Below are positions 1 through 8,092 of a DNA stretch of 52,360 bases, in pieces. Below the pieces are notes generated by a model. It had not been told where the DNA came from, searched no databases, and was given only the letters and a program-made list of their open reading frames with translations. A program made the translations under genes and the position numbers. Location of the stretch: the NCBI RefSeq assembly GCF_002906255.1, contig NZ_POTC01000021.1, positions 1 through 52,360 of the forward strand, read 5' to 3'. The DNA is from Novacetimonas maltaceti (lineage in GTDB: Bacteria > Pseudomonadota > Alphaproteobacteria > Acetobacterales > Acetobacteraceae). Each line of letters opens with the position of its first letter. Within the stretch, counting starts at the first letter, position 1.

Positions 1-1
1 G

Positions 2-1075
2 GATTTCCTGCTGGCGGCGCTGCCCTTCGGGGCGGCAGCACTGGCGGGGCGGGCGGGGGCGTCGGAACTGCCACCCAAGCGGCTGCCGGTGCAGGCGCAG
101 TCCGTCACCAACCCGCAACTGCTGCTTGGCGGGGACAGGGGCAGCCCGGCCGGACGGTGGGGCAGCGTGCTGGCCCCGGAACTCGAACGCGCCTTTGGCC
201 ATGGGCAGGTGGTTTCAACCCGCATGACCGTGGGGCAGGACGGGGTCACGGCGGCCAACCTGTTCGATACCCAGACCCCGCCCGACGGCACCACCGCGCT
301 GGCGGTGCCGGGGGCGGCACTGGTCGCCGCGCTGTCGGGCGCGCCGCGCATCCATTTCGACTACACACGCTGGCTGCCGCTGTTCTTCAGCCTGCTCTCG
401 CCAGTGGTGATCGGGCGGGCGCAGTTGCACCACAACCTTGAAAATTTCATGCGCGATCGCCCGGTGCGCATCGCGGTCTCCACCCTGACGGGAATCGAAC
501 TGCCAACCGTCCTTGGCATGACGCTGTTCGGCCTGCGTCCCATCCCGGTTCCCGGCCTTGCCAGCGTGACGGATGCCATCACGGCGCTGCGGGACAACCA
601 GGTTGACGTGATCCAGATCCTCGACCCGCAGGGATCGCCCGAAACACGCACGGCGATCGAGGCGCTGTCACGCGATGGCTATCGCGCGCTCTTTACCCTG
701 ACCGACAGCGTGGCGATCGAGGTTGGCGGGCAGCACGTGCCGTGCATGCGTGACGTGCTGATGCGCGAAAACCATTCGGCCCTGTCCACGCTGCTCTATG
801 CCGCGTGGACGGCGCTGGCCGGGGCCGCATCGCTGGATATCGGGCTGGTGCTGCCGATGCTCACCCCGCCGCCCCTGGTCGCGGAATGGCGCCACGCCAC
901 CGACCTTGCCATCGACGGCACGGACATCCGCGCCATGGCCAGCGGCACGGGACGCCAGTTGCTTGATGCCGAGGCATGCGCCGCACCCTACCGGCAGATG
1001 GCGGGCGACGTGACCTCCATCATGGCGCTGCGGCGCTGGCTTTCGACCCACCTGCCCGACTGGCGGATGGGTTGA
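2..1075 (+). CDS. Bug/TctC-like periplasmic substrate-binding protein (5' partial)
   Basis: The reading frame is open from the left edge, so the true start lies outside the window. The first residues visible (DFLLAALPFGAAALAGRAGA) look like the hydrophobic core and cleavage region of a signal peptide, so the product is probably exported to the periplasm. The mature part resembles tripartite tricarboxylate (Bug/TctC) receptors: an early glycine-rich strand (LLLGGDRGS), a GRW..LAPELE helix, a VGQDGVTAANLFD segment and a PDGTTALAVPG turn where the family has its PDGYTLL-type motif. Similarity is diffuse and the substrate cannot be read from sequence. No transporter membrane subunits are visible, but they could lie upstream; orphan Bug receptors are common. 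It converges on the smr gene, with a hairpin repeat between them. Confidence 0.6.
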   Translation, partial: DFLLAALPFGAAALAGRAGASELPPKRLPVQAQSVTNPQLLLGGDRGSPAGRWGSVLAPELERAFGHGQVVSTRMTVGQDGVTAANLFDTQTPPDGTTALAVPGAALVAALSGAPRIHFDYTRWLPLFFSLLSPVVIGRAQLHHNLENFMRDRPVRIAVSTLTGIELPTVLGMTLFGLRPIPVPGLASVTDAITALRDNQVDVIQILDPQGSPETRTAIEALSRDGYRALFTLTDSVAIEVGGQHVPCMRDVLMRENHSALSTLLYAAWTALAGAASLDIGLVLPMLTPPPLVAEWRHATDLAIDGTDIRAMASGTGRQLLDAEACAAPYRQMAGDVTSIMALRRWLSTHLPDWRMG

Positions 1076-1117
1076 AAGCCGCTACTTTCGGTCCACTGAA
1101 ATCATAAACGCTTCAAA

Positions 1118-1150
1118 GAACGCCGCCTTTTTGCAAACAAGGCAGCCCTT
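1118..1150 (-). repeat. Intergenic hairpin element, copy 1
   Basis: This lies between two convergent genes. Arms gccgcctt (1122-1129) and aaggcagc (1139-1146) pair at 7 of 8 positions around a 9-nt loop. Read on the minus strand it contains aaaaaggcggcgt (1132-1120), a 13-mer found again exactly at 29520-29532 in another intergenic hairpin. It may also act as a terminator for either neighbour. Confidence 0.5.
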
Positions 1151-1170
1151 CAAGCATTCAAAACAGTCCC

Positions 1171-1758
1171 TCAGGCGCGCGACTGCCGTCGCAGCAGCAC
1201 CCGAACCGCGCCCTGGTTGGCCGCGTGCGGATGCACCACCGCAAGGATGAAGCGCCGCAGGTCGGCACGCCCCAGCCACAGCGGCAGTTCACGGCGCAGG
1301 ATGCCGCCATTGACGCCACTGCCCAGCCCGGTGATGATTTCCACACACCGCACATTGTCGGCGCGCGCCTGCAGCAGGAAGGTATGCAGCCGGTAGAACG
1401 CCGTCTGCGCGATCTGCCCATGCAGGTCCAGCCGCCGCTGCGGGCGCAGTCGGCCACTGACCAGTCCCCGCCAGCTTGTATCATCAAGGCCGGGACGCCG
1501 GACCCCGATTTCAAGCGCGCGGTCATGGTCCGTCCGGCCATGGGGGGATCGCTGGTGCAGGCCGGGCGGGTTGAGGCGACGGATACCATCGGCGGGTGCG
1601 GCGACCCTGGGGGCTGGCGCGCCTTCCTGCGCCGGGGCTGGCGGCGGCGACAGTGGCGCGCGCGGCGCGGCGCGGGCCGGGCGCAAGGGGGAAATATCCT
1701 GCGTAAAGGCCGCCCACAGCGCCTGCTCATCCTGATTGAGTATCCGACGCCGCCGCAC
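1171..1758 (-). CDS. Smr domain protein
   Basis: The protein has 195 residues. An N-terminal part with a Pro/Ala-rich linker (about 30-60) is followed by a C-terminal Smr (small MutS-related) domain carrying the signature LDLHG (110-114) and TGLGSG (143-148). In the family this domain nicks or binds branched DNA or acts on RNA; the free-standing bacterial form has no settled role. The start chosen is GTG at 1758 because a strong ribosome binding site (GGAGGAAGG) sits about 7 nt upstream; a longer reading frame exists but its extra residues look non-coding. In many alphaproteobacteria smr directly follows mltA; here two other genes lie between them. Confidence 0.85.
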   Translation of the reverse strand: MRRRRILNQDEQALWAAFTQDISPLRPARAAPRAPLSPPPAPAQEGAPAPRVAAPADGIRRLNPPGLHQRSPHGRTDHDRALEIGVRRPGLDDTSWRGLVSGRLRPQRRLDLHGQIAQTAFYRLHTFLLQARADNVRCVEIITGLGSGVNGGILRRELPLWLGRADLRRFILAVVHPHAANQGAVRVLLRRQSRA

Positions 1759-1891
1759 CTTGACCTTCCTCCCGCGCCCGCTGTTCCCGTTTTCCCGGCA
1801 GATGATGACGCGCAGCAGTCCGACATGCGCCACACGACAGGACAGGGTCCTATCGCCGTTCCTTATCATGACATACTGCCATGCCCGCATC

Positions 1892-1920
1892 AAAAAACCC
1901 CGCCGCATGATGCGGCGGGG
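1892..1920 (-). terminator. Rho-independent terminator of the tri-haem peroxidase gene
   Basis: A perfect 10-bp stem (1898-1907 with 1911-1920, 3-nt loop) is followed on the minus strand by six T residues (1897-1892). It sits 43 nt past the stop of the peroxidase gene and separates it from smr. Confidence 0.88.
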
Positions 1921-1962
1921 CCAGAACCGGCAGGATACCGGTCATTGCAGGGGGAATGACCC

Positions 1963-3384
1963 TTACTGCGCTCCGGGCTGTTCCAGCGTCAGGGTCTGCC
2001 CCTGGTACTTGCCCGTCAGGGTGTTGAGGAAGGCGACGATGTCGGCCACGTCCTGGTCGGAGATGTCATGATCCGGCGTCTGGTAACGCGCCATCTCCCG
2101 CACCGCACCATCAAGCGTCTTGACACTGCCGTCATGGAAATACGGCGCCGTCAGGGCCACGTTGCGCAGGTTGGGCACCTTGAAGCGTTCCATGTCCTGC
2201 TGCTGGTGGGTAACGGTGAAGCGTCCCTTGTCCGCATCGGTCAGGGCACCGCCACGCGCGGCGAAGTAATCCCCTTCCAGCCCCATGACCTCGAACGCCT
2301 GCCCGCCCATCGACGCGCCGGTATGACAGCCGGAGCAGCCGATCGTCTTGAACAGTTCGTAGCCGTGCTTTTCCTGCGTGTTGAGCGCGGTGTCATCACC
2401 CTTCAGGTACTGGTCGAAACGGCTGTCGGGCGTCAGCAGCGTCTTTTCGAATTCGGCAATCGCGGCCGTGATCGTGTCCTGGTTGATGTCGGGGCTGCCG
2501 AAGGCGGTCTGGAAATCCGTGACATAGGTCGGGTCGGCCCGCAGGCGGTCGGCCACGGCGTTCCAGTCATGCGACCCCATTTCCAGCGGGTTCATCACCG
2601 GACCGGCCGCCTGGTCCGCCAGGGTTGCTGCACGCCCGTTCCAGAACTGGCTCCTGTTCAGCGCGGCATTGAATACCGTCGGGTCATTGATCGGCCCCTT
2701 CTGGCCAAAGATGCCCGTCGCGGTCACCAGGCCATCCATGCCCGCATGCTGCAGGCTGTGGCAGCTGGCGCAGTTCAACTCGCCATTTTCCGACAGCTTC
2801 TTTTCAAAGAACAACCGCTGCCCCAGCGCCACCTTGTTCGCATCCACGGGCAGGGATTCGGGCACGGGCTGCACCGGCTCGGCGGCAAAGCGCGACGCGA
2901 CCCCCGGTGTTGCGTAATGTTCGCGCCGTTCCTGCGCGATCCATGACAGGACGGCATCGCGCTGTTCGGTGGACATGCGGGCATGCCAGTGCATCAGCAG
3001 GTACAGCGAGGGCGGCATGCGGTTCTGGCGCACCACTTCCTCGATCCGGGCCATGGCTTCCTCGCCGGGGACCTTGCCGGTCTGCAGCGCCTCGATCACG
3101 GGTTCGACGCGGAAATGACGCAGCCCCTGGTCACGGTCGCGGTTCATCAACTGGTTGGCCACCGGCACCTTGAAATAGAACGGCAGTTCCACCTTGGCCG
3201 CGTGGCAGTAGTCGCACCGCGCCTCACGCAGGACATTCAGCGCCGTGGCCGAAACCGCATCGACACCCGCCCCTGCCGGTGCAGGTGCCGTTTCATGATC
3301 GAAATGGGTCAGATAGGCGACAGTGCCGCCATACGCTACGCCCCCGGCGGCCACGATCCCCAGAATCGCCTTCCTTACCGACAT
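1963..3384 (-). CDS. Membrane-anchored tri-haem cytochrome c peroxidase (YhjA type)
   Basis: The 473-residue protein begins with an uncleaved-looking signal anchor (hydrophobic 6-25). It has three covalent haem sites, CDYCH (57-61), CASCH (205-209) and CSGCH (350-354). Classical bacterial di-haem peroxidases have two such sites. A third N-terminal haem domain plus membrane anchor and a length near 465-470 are features of the YhjA quinol peroxidase group, which reduces H2O2 in the periplasm with electrons from the quinol pool or a c-type donor. The C-terminal domain has typical motifs such as ALNRSQFWNGRA (about 241-252) and APYFHDG. An AT-rich region with a short inverted repeat lies upstream and a strong terminator downstream, so it is probably its own transcription unit. 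The family call is firm; the electron donor is inferred. Confidence 0.87.
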   Translation of the reverse strand: MSVRKAILGIVAAGGVAYGGTVAYLTHFDHETAPAPAGAGVDAVSATALNVLREARCDYCHAAKVELPFYFKVPVANQLMNRDRDQGLRHFRVEPVIEALQTGKVPGEEAMARIEEVVRQNRMPPSLYLLMHWHARMSTEQRDAVLSWIAQERREHYATPGVASRFAAEPVQPVPESLPVDANKVALGQRLFFEKKLSENGELNCASCHSLQHAGMDGLVTATGIFGQKGPINDPTVFNAALNRSQFWNGRAATLADQAAGPVMNPLEMGSHDWNAVADRLRADPTYVTDFQTAFGSPDINQDTITAAIAEFEKTLLTPDSRFDQYLKGDDTALNTQEKHGYELFKTIGCSGCHTGASMGGQAFEVMGLEGDYFAARGGALTDADKGRFTVTHQQQDMERFKVPNLRNVALTAPYFHDGSVKTLDGAVREMARYQTPDHDISDQDVADIVAFLNTLTGKYQGQTLTLEQPGAQ

Positions 3385-3417
3385 GTCCCTGTATTCCCCC
3401 GTCTGTGTTCGGGGATG

Positions 3418-3468
3418 TTCTGACCGATCGGCGGAGCATTTGTCAAAATAATCGTTTCAATGAAAACG
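3418..3468 (-). promoter_or_regulatory. Possible promoter/operator of the tri-haem peroxidase
   Basis: The 114-nt gap before the peroxidase is unusually AT-rich for this genome. On the minus strand a TTGACA hexamer (3446-3441) could be a -35 box, but no good -10 follows at 17 nt (TCAGAA). Immediately upstream of it is a short inverted repeat, cgttt-N6-aaacg (3453-3468). I do not recognise a specific regulator site. Confidence 0.3.
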
Positions 3469-3498
3469 AGTGAAAAATTCAATAACAGGAAATGCCGC

Positions 3499-4359
3499 TT
3501 ACGCCCCGCTTTCACACAGGGCCGCGCGCACGCGTTCGCGCGCGATCGCGACATAGCCGCTGTCAAGGTCGATGCCGATTCCACGCGCGCCCTCGCGCAC
3601 GGCGGCGACGATGGTGGTGCCCGTCCCCATGAAGGGGTCCAGCACGACCGCATCGGGACGGCCATGCAGGCGGATGCACATCTGCGGCAGGCTGATGGGA
3701 AAGGTGCCGGGATGGTTGTATTTCTGCGCCTTGCCCTGCACCGTCTCATAGGGCACGAACCACGTATCCCCCCGGCAGCGCCGGTCCTGGCTGTGCCCAC
3801 GCCGCGCGATGTTCGACTTGTCCATATAGGGCACGCCGACCTCAAGCCGCCGGAGGCTCACATTGCCCGAATGTGTCAGGTGGAACAGGTGTTCGTGGTT
3901 GCGGTGAAGGTAGCGGTGGCTGTTGACCGGCTTGAAATGGCCGAACGTCTCCGTCCCGATCGAAATCGACTTCACCCAGCTGATATGGTTCTGCAACGCG
4001 AACAGCGCGCGCAGACGCACCGCAAGTTCGAACGGAAGCCACGGCTGCGCCGATGACCCGGCGATGTTGAGGAAGAACGACCCGTCAGGTTTCAGCACGC
4101 GCCGGACCTGGCGTGCAATCGCCACCATCCAGTCAAGGTAGCCCTGCTCATCCAGCGTATCGTTATAGGTGCTGTAGCGCAGGCCGATATTGTACGGCGG
4201 CGACGTCACCACGACATCGACACTGTCCGCCGGCATCCGGCGCAGGACCTTCAGGCAGTCGCCGCGCACCAGCTGATGCACGCCCTCGCGATACCGTATG
4301 GTGCGTGGCGGCACGGCCCCCTGTGGACCGGCCGCCGTGGTGGTGGACCGCCCCGCCAT
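3499..4359 (-). CDS. Orphan site-specific DNA methyltransferase, beta-class (N4/N6 type)
   Basis: The 286-residue protein has the methyltransferase motifs in beta-class order: catalytic motif IV TSPPYN at 52-57, then the AdoMet-binding motif DPFMGTGTT at 241-249, preceded by NHPGTFPISLP (about 216-226). The family methylates the exocyclic amino group of adenine or cytosine. Cell-cycle CcrM enzymes carry DPPY; an SPPY core is more usual in N4-cytosine enzymes, so m4C is the better guess, though motif IV alone does not decide. The C-terminal domain that extends CcrM is absent. No restriction endonuclease gene adjoins it, so it looks solitary. It lies 41 nt after mltA in the same direction, within an otherwise conserved envelope cluster. 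Recognition site unknown. Confidence 0.85.
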   Translation of the reverse strand: MAGRSTTTAAGPQGAVPPRTIRYREGVHQLVRGDCLKVLRRMPADSVDVVVTSPPYNIGLRYSTYNDTLDEQGYLDWMVAIARQVRRVLKPDGSFFLNIAGSSAQPWLPFELAVRLRALFALQNHISWVKSISIGTETFGHFKPVNSHRYLHRNHEHLFHLTHSGNVSLRRLEVGVPYMDKSNIARRGHSQDRRCRGDTWFVPYETVQGKAQKYNHPGTFPISLPQMCIRLHGRPDAVVLDPFMGTGTTIVAAVREGARGIGIDLDSGYVAIARERVRAALCESGA

Positions 4360-4400
4360 GGCTCTCTACCCCTTGTTGTCGCGTGACCGGCCATCACCGC

Positions 4401-5639
4401 TCAGGACGCGTTATCCCCGGCGTCCCTGCCATCGGGCGCATCCTTCGCGGCCTTGCGGGGCAGCAGTACGATCAGTTGGCCAACGGAATGCTGGGCCGCG
4501 GCATCCTGCGCCGCCTCCGGCCCCCAGCCGAGGTACAGGTCCACGCTGCCCGTCCCCTTGACGTCACGGCTCAGGTCCTGGGCGAATCCCAGCCGCCTCC
4601 ACATTTCGACATGGCCTGATGCGTTGACGGCCGTATCGATCCAGACCGGCGCGCCCAGCGGGATGGCATGGCGGTCCACCGCCAGCGAACGTCCCGGTGT
4701 CAGCGGCACGCCCAGCGCACCCGGCGTTCCCACTTCGGTGGTGTCGGACGGCAGTTCGGTGAAGAAGACGTAATTGGGGTTCTCCTCCATCACGCTGCGG
4801 GCCTGTTCGGGATGCGTCTCCAGCCAGCCACGAATCGCCGTCAGGCTGACATGCCCCGCCTCAAGGTAGCCCTGCCGCACCATCACCTGCCCCAGCGGGA
4901 CATAAGGCTGCCCGTTATGCCCGTCGAAGCTCAGGCGCACGACCTTCTCGTTGGGCAGGCGCACGCGTCCCGCGCCCTGGACCTGCATGAAGAACAGGTC
5001 CACCGGATCGGCCACCCACAGCAGTTCCAGCTTGTGATGCGCAAGCGCCCCGCCATCAATCTGCGCCCGGGTGGCATAGGGGACGAATTTCCTGCCCTCC
5101 CACCGGCCGGTCTGCATGTGGCCCTGCGCGTCGCGCACGCGCTGCAGGTCGGTTGGGCGGCGATAGACCGGGGTCTGGTAGATCCCGCCACGTTTCAGCG
5201 AGCCGCGGATTTCCGGTTCGTAATAGCCGGTGAACAGCGTGCCCTGCCGGTCGGGCGTGCCGATGCGATAGGGCTGGAACCAGGCATGGAAGAAGTCACG
5301 CGCCGCGGCGTCATTGTCAGGGGCGACCCTGCGCGCGGCATCACAAGCCGCCAGCCAGTCGCCCACATGGCTGCCCGCGCGGCCCGCCGTGTCGCCAAGC
5401 GCGCTGTCGGCAGGCAGGGAGCCGAGCTTGTGACATTCCTCCACGAACACCGAAAGCGCCTGCGCCGTCGCGTCGGCATCCCAGCCCGGCACCTTTGAAA
5501 ATGAAATGGCCTTGGTCTTGGCGGGAAACCTGTGATGGGCATGGTGGGCGGCATGGGCGGTTCGAAGTCCCATCTGCGGGACAAGGCTATGGCACGCACA
5601 CAGCAGCAGCGCCGACACAACGACAGGTACAGGCTTCAT
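4401..5639 (-). CDS. mltA: Membrane-bound lytic murein transglycosylase A
   Basis: MltA cleaves the glycan strands of peptidoglycan to give 1,6-anhydro-muropeptides. The 412-residue protein starts with a short signal sequence (KPVPVVVSALLLCACHS); the cysteines suggest a lipoprotein, but LCAC is not a canonical lipobox. The MltA domain shows FTGYYEPEIRGS and, near the C-terminus, the 3D-domain signature VDLYLGWG, which includes the region of the catalytic aspartate. The ATG at 5639 was chosen because it is directly followed by the signal peptide; upstream codons in frame run into the end of the Tim44 gene. It follows that gene by 55 nt, the arrangement usual in alphaproteobacteria. Confidence 0.9.
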   Translation of the reverse strand: MKPVPVVVSALLLCACHSLVPQMGLRTAHAAHHAHHRFPAKTKAISFSKVPGWDADATAQALSVFVEECHKLGSLPADSALGDTAGRAGSHVGDWLAACDAARRVAPDNDAAARDFFHAWFQPYRIGTPDRQGTLFTGYYEPEIRGSLKRGGIYQTPVYRRPTDLQRVRDAQGHMQTGRWEGRKFVPYATRAQIDGGALAHHKLELLWVADPVDLFFMQVQGAGRVRLPNEKVVRLSFDGHNGQPYVPLGQVMVRQGYLEAGHVSLTAIRGWLETHPEQARSVMEENPNYVFFTELPSDTTEVGTPGALGVPLTPGRSLAVDRHAIPLGAPVWIDTAVNASGHVEMWRRLGFAQDLSRDVKGTGSVDLYLGWGPEAAQDAAAQHSVGQLIVLLPRKAAKDAPDGRDAGDNAS

Positions 5640-5694
5640 GATCAATCGGGAACAGTCTCTGGCTGGGGTGTTGCTTGGAAAGGGGGCCGGGAAC

Positions 5695-6378
5695 TCAGGC
5701 GCTGCGGCTGGCGCCAAGACGCCACTGCGCGCCGGCGACCGCGACGCCAAGGATACGTTCGAACGTCCACAGATCCGAAAATTCGGTCACGGCATCCACG
5801 CCCGCGACGGGCTGCCCGTTCTGGTCCAGCGTCACGCTGACCTGGTCGGACACGATGCGCACCTCAATGCGGGCGTACGGCACGCTGGCATCGGGGGAAA
5901 GCTCCGCGTCCGTGATGGCCATGTCGGTGATGTCGCGGATTTCGCTGCGCATGGTTTCATGGGCCTGCTGGCGCGAGACGATCGCCGCCTCGAACGCGGT
6001 GAAGGTGCTTTCGGTCAGGTGCTGGCGCAGGGTCTCGACATCGCCCACGGCATAGGCGTGGACGATCTGGCGGAACGCGGCCTCGGCTTCCCTGATGAAG
6101 CTGTCGGGCGTAAAGCCCGGCTGGCGCGCGGCAATCGCGGACAGCACCTGCCCCACGCGCGTATCCGGGGTCGGGATGTCATAGGTCGTGGCGGGGGCCA
6201 CGGGTTCGGGCGTCCCCTCGATCACCGGTGTGGGGGCGGTGGCGGGACGGATCGGCTGCGGGGCGGGTTCGGCACCGACACGCTTGCCGAGGATCCCCCG
6301 CAGGCGCACCACCAGAAACACGGCGATCAGCCCCAGGAACACCAGATCAAGGGGGAAATGCCCGAATAGAAAATCCAT
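5695..6378 (-). CDS. Tim44-like domain protein, secB-divergent type
   Basis: The 227-residue protein has one N-terminal membrane helix (about 8-24, DLVFLGLIAVFLVVRLR), a proline-rich linker (about 35-65) and a C-terminal Tim44-like domain (about 90-225). In mitochondria this fold anchors the import motor to the inner membrane. In alphaproteobacteria the gene is nearly always divergent from secB and precedes mltA, but the function of the bacterial protein is not well established; a role at the inner membrane, perhaps in assembly of envelope or respiratory proteins, is a reasonable guess. The ATG at 6378 is placed just before the membrane segment. Confidence 0.85.
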   Translation of the reverse strand: MDFLFGHFPLDLVFLGLIAVFLVVRLRGILGKRVGAEPAPQPIRPATAPTPVIEGTPEPVAPATTYDIPTPDTRVGQVLSAIAARQPGFTPDSFIREAEAAFRQIVHAYAVGDVETLRQHLTESTFTAFEAAIVSRQQAHETMRSEIRDITDMAITDAELSPDASVPYARIEVRIVSDQVSVTLDQNGQPVAGVDAVTEFSDLWTFERILGVAVAGAQWRLGASRSA

Positions 6379-6604
6379 GCCGCCTGTCCATACCCGCGAG
6401 CGGGAGAACCCCGGCCCGTCAAAAAAATCCTTCGGCAAACATAGGCAACGCCTGCTGCCAAGACAATGCGACAGAAGCGTTTAATGCGCATATCGCGGCA
6501 ATTGCATCACGACGCGACACGGTTGGCGAACGCGTGGAGGCATGCTACCGGCTTGGAACACCCGTTTTCCTTCCCCTTTCCGTTTTCAGGGAATACAGAG
6601 CCAC

Positions 6605-7144
6605 ATGACCGATACGCCTTCCATCCTTCCGAAGGACGCCGACGAGCAGCAGGAGGGACAGGCTGCTCCCCAGTTCTCGATGACCATCAACAAGCAGTAC
6701 ATCAAGGACCTCTCGTTCGAGGTTCCCGGTGGCCCGGCGATCTTCCAGCAGCTGCAGACGGAAAATCCCACCATCTCGTATGACATCGACGTGGTGACAC
6801 GGCAGGTCACGCCCGAACAGCCCCTCTATGAGGTGACGCTGATCACGAAGATCGAGGCCAAGCTGCCGCCCGTGACCCCCGACGCACCTGCGGGTGGCCG
6901 GCCGGTGTTCATTGTCGAACTGGCCTACTCCGCGCTGGCGACGGTAACGGGCGCGCCTGAAAACATCCTTGAGCAGATCCTCATGATCCAGGTGCCGTAC
7001 CTGATCTTCCCGTTCGTGCGCAACATCCTGTGCAATGCGACGCGCGACGGCGGCTTCCCGCCCGTCATGCTCCAGCCCATCGATTTCGCGGCGCTGTGGC
7101 AGCACAAGCGCAACACCTTCGCGCAGGCAGCCGGGCACGCCTGA
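6605..7144 (+). CDS. secB: Protein-export chaperone SecB
   Basis: SecB is a cytosolic tetrameric chaperone that keeps preproteins unfolded and hands them to SecA. The 179-residue product is slightly longer than usual because of an acidic N-terminal tail (about 1-24). The core shows the family pattern: INKQYIKDLSFEVP (about 27-40), the YEVTL strand, FIVELAYSALATV and the C-terminal YLIFPFVRNILCNATRDGGFPPVMLQPIDF. The ATG at 6605 was selected over a frame start at 6542 because homology begins shortly after it. It is transcribed divergently from the Tim44-like gene across a 226-nt spacer and ends with a strong terminator. Confidence 0.95.
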   Translation: MTDTPSILPKDADEQQEGQAAPQFSMTINKQYIKDLSFEVPGGPAIFQQLQTENPTISYDIDVVTRQVTPEQPLYEVTLITKIEAKLPPVTPDAPAGGRPVFIVELAYSALATVTGAPENILEQILMIQVPYLIFPFVRNILCNATRDGGFPPVMLQPIDFAALWQHKRNTFAQAAGHA

Positions 7145-7176
7145 GGGCGGCGCAGCGCATTGCGGTAATGGCAAAG

Positions 7177-7206
7177 GCCCGGCGGATCATCCCGCCGGGC
7201 TTTTTT
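7177..7206 (+). terminator. Rho-independent terminator of secB
   Basis: A perfect 9-bp GC stem (7177-7185 with 7192-7200, 6-nt loop) is followed by six T residues (7201-7206), 32 nt after the secB stop codon. Confidence 0.9.
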
Positions 7207-7245
7207 CATGAATAGTGCGCCCGGTCCGGGGAAAGGTCGGCCGCG

Positions 7246-7346
7246 GGGCGCCCTCTTCAGGGCGCCGCCCTGAAACCCGCCAAAGGGCATTGCCCTTTGG
7301 AGGCCAGGACCCGGCCATGGATCAGGGGCCTGCAGCCCTGCAGGGC
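7246..7346. repeat. Palindrome-rich intergenic (REP-like) element
   Basis: Between convergent secB and hemD lies a chain of short hairpins: ggcgccct/agggcgcc (7247-7254 with 7259-7266), ccaaagggca/tgccctttgg (7280-7289 with 7291-7300) and the palindrome gccctgcagggc (7335-7346). Only the first is a conventional stem-loop. No T-run follows any of them. The arrangement looks like a mosaic repetitive extragenic element rather than a gene or a simple terminator. Confidence 0.55.
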
Positions 7347-7359
7347 ATGCGGCAAAATT

Positions 7360-8079
7360 TCAACCCCGCGCGCCAAGGCGGGAAAGCATCCCCGCGCTGT
7401 CGGGGGTGGGGGCGACCTCCACCGACTTCCATTGCGCGGCTTCCAGCATATCGGCCGTACGTTCGGAAATGACGATGGCGCGCACCTGCGCCAGCGCCGC
7501 ACGCAGCGCGGGGGTCAGCGCATCCATGAACGCCCGCACCGTGCGTGGGGAATAAAACAGCACCGCCCCCGCATGCCCCTGCAGCAGCACGTCGCATGCC
7601 CCCGCCTGCAGCCGCCTGCGCTGCGTCACGCGATAGACGACGCGCCGCCGCACCCGGAACCCCGCGCCGCGCAACCCGTGCGCAAGGTCCATGCCATATC
7701 CCTGCCCCATCGCCAGCAGGAGCACCCCGGCCGACGGGGCGGCAGAGGACAGCAGCATCCGCCCCAGTCCCTCCGCCGTGCCTTCGGGCGCGACATGCAC
7801 ATGGGCGAACCCGGCGGCACGCGCACGGCGTGCGGTCGCGGCCCCGACGGCATAACAGGGAATGTTCACAAGGTCCGGCCGGGCAATGGCGGATATGGCC
7901 TGGCTGCTGGTCACGACCACGGCCTGCGGCGGGACCGCGCCACCGTGCGCCAGCGGGCACGACACGATGTCCAGCATCGGGGCGGCAACCGGGCACCATC
8001 CCTGTGCGACAGTGGCGGCCATCGTTTCGGCAAGGCCGGGGGGCGGGCGCGTTACCAGCACGCTCCCCCTGCCCCGCAC
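7360..8079 (-). CDS. hemD: Uroporphyrinogen-III synthase
   Basis: HemD closes and inverts ring D of hydroxymethylbilane to give uroporphyrinogen III, the step after HemC. The 239-residue product has the weakly conserved HemD pattern: SVLVTRPPPGLAE at the N-terminus, VVVTSSQAISAIA (about 57-69), a central PCYAVGAATARRAR segment and FYSPRTVRAFM. Identification relies as much on position as on sequence, since it directly follows hemC in the same direction. GTG at 8079 is chosen as start, 13 nt after the hemC stop; the ribosome binding site is weak, and translation may depend on hemC. Confidence 0.85.
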   Translation of the reverse strand: MRGRGSVLVTRPPPGLAETMAATVAQGWCPVAAPMLDIVSCPLAHGGAVPPQAVVVTSSQAISAIARPDLVNIPCYAVGAATARRARAAGFAHVHVAPEGTAEGLGRMLLSSAAPSAGVLLLAMGQGYGMDLAHGLRGAGFRVRRRVVYRVTQRRRLQAGACDVLLQGHAGAVLFYSPRTVRAFMDALTPALRAALAQVRAIVISERTADMLEAAQWKSVEVAPTPDSAGMLSRLGARG

Positions 8080-8092
8080 CGGTGCGTGGTGC

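Noticed and set aside
6523-6551. Possible secB promoter TTGGCG-17 nt-TACCGG
   Set aside because: The -35 is fair but the -10 matches the consensus at only two positions; not strong enough to list.
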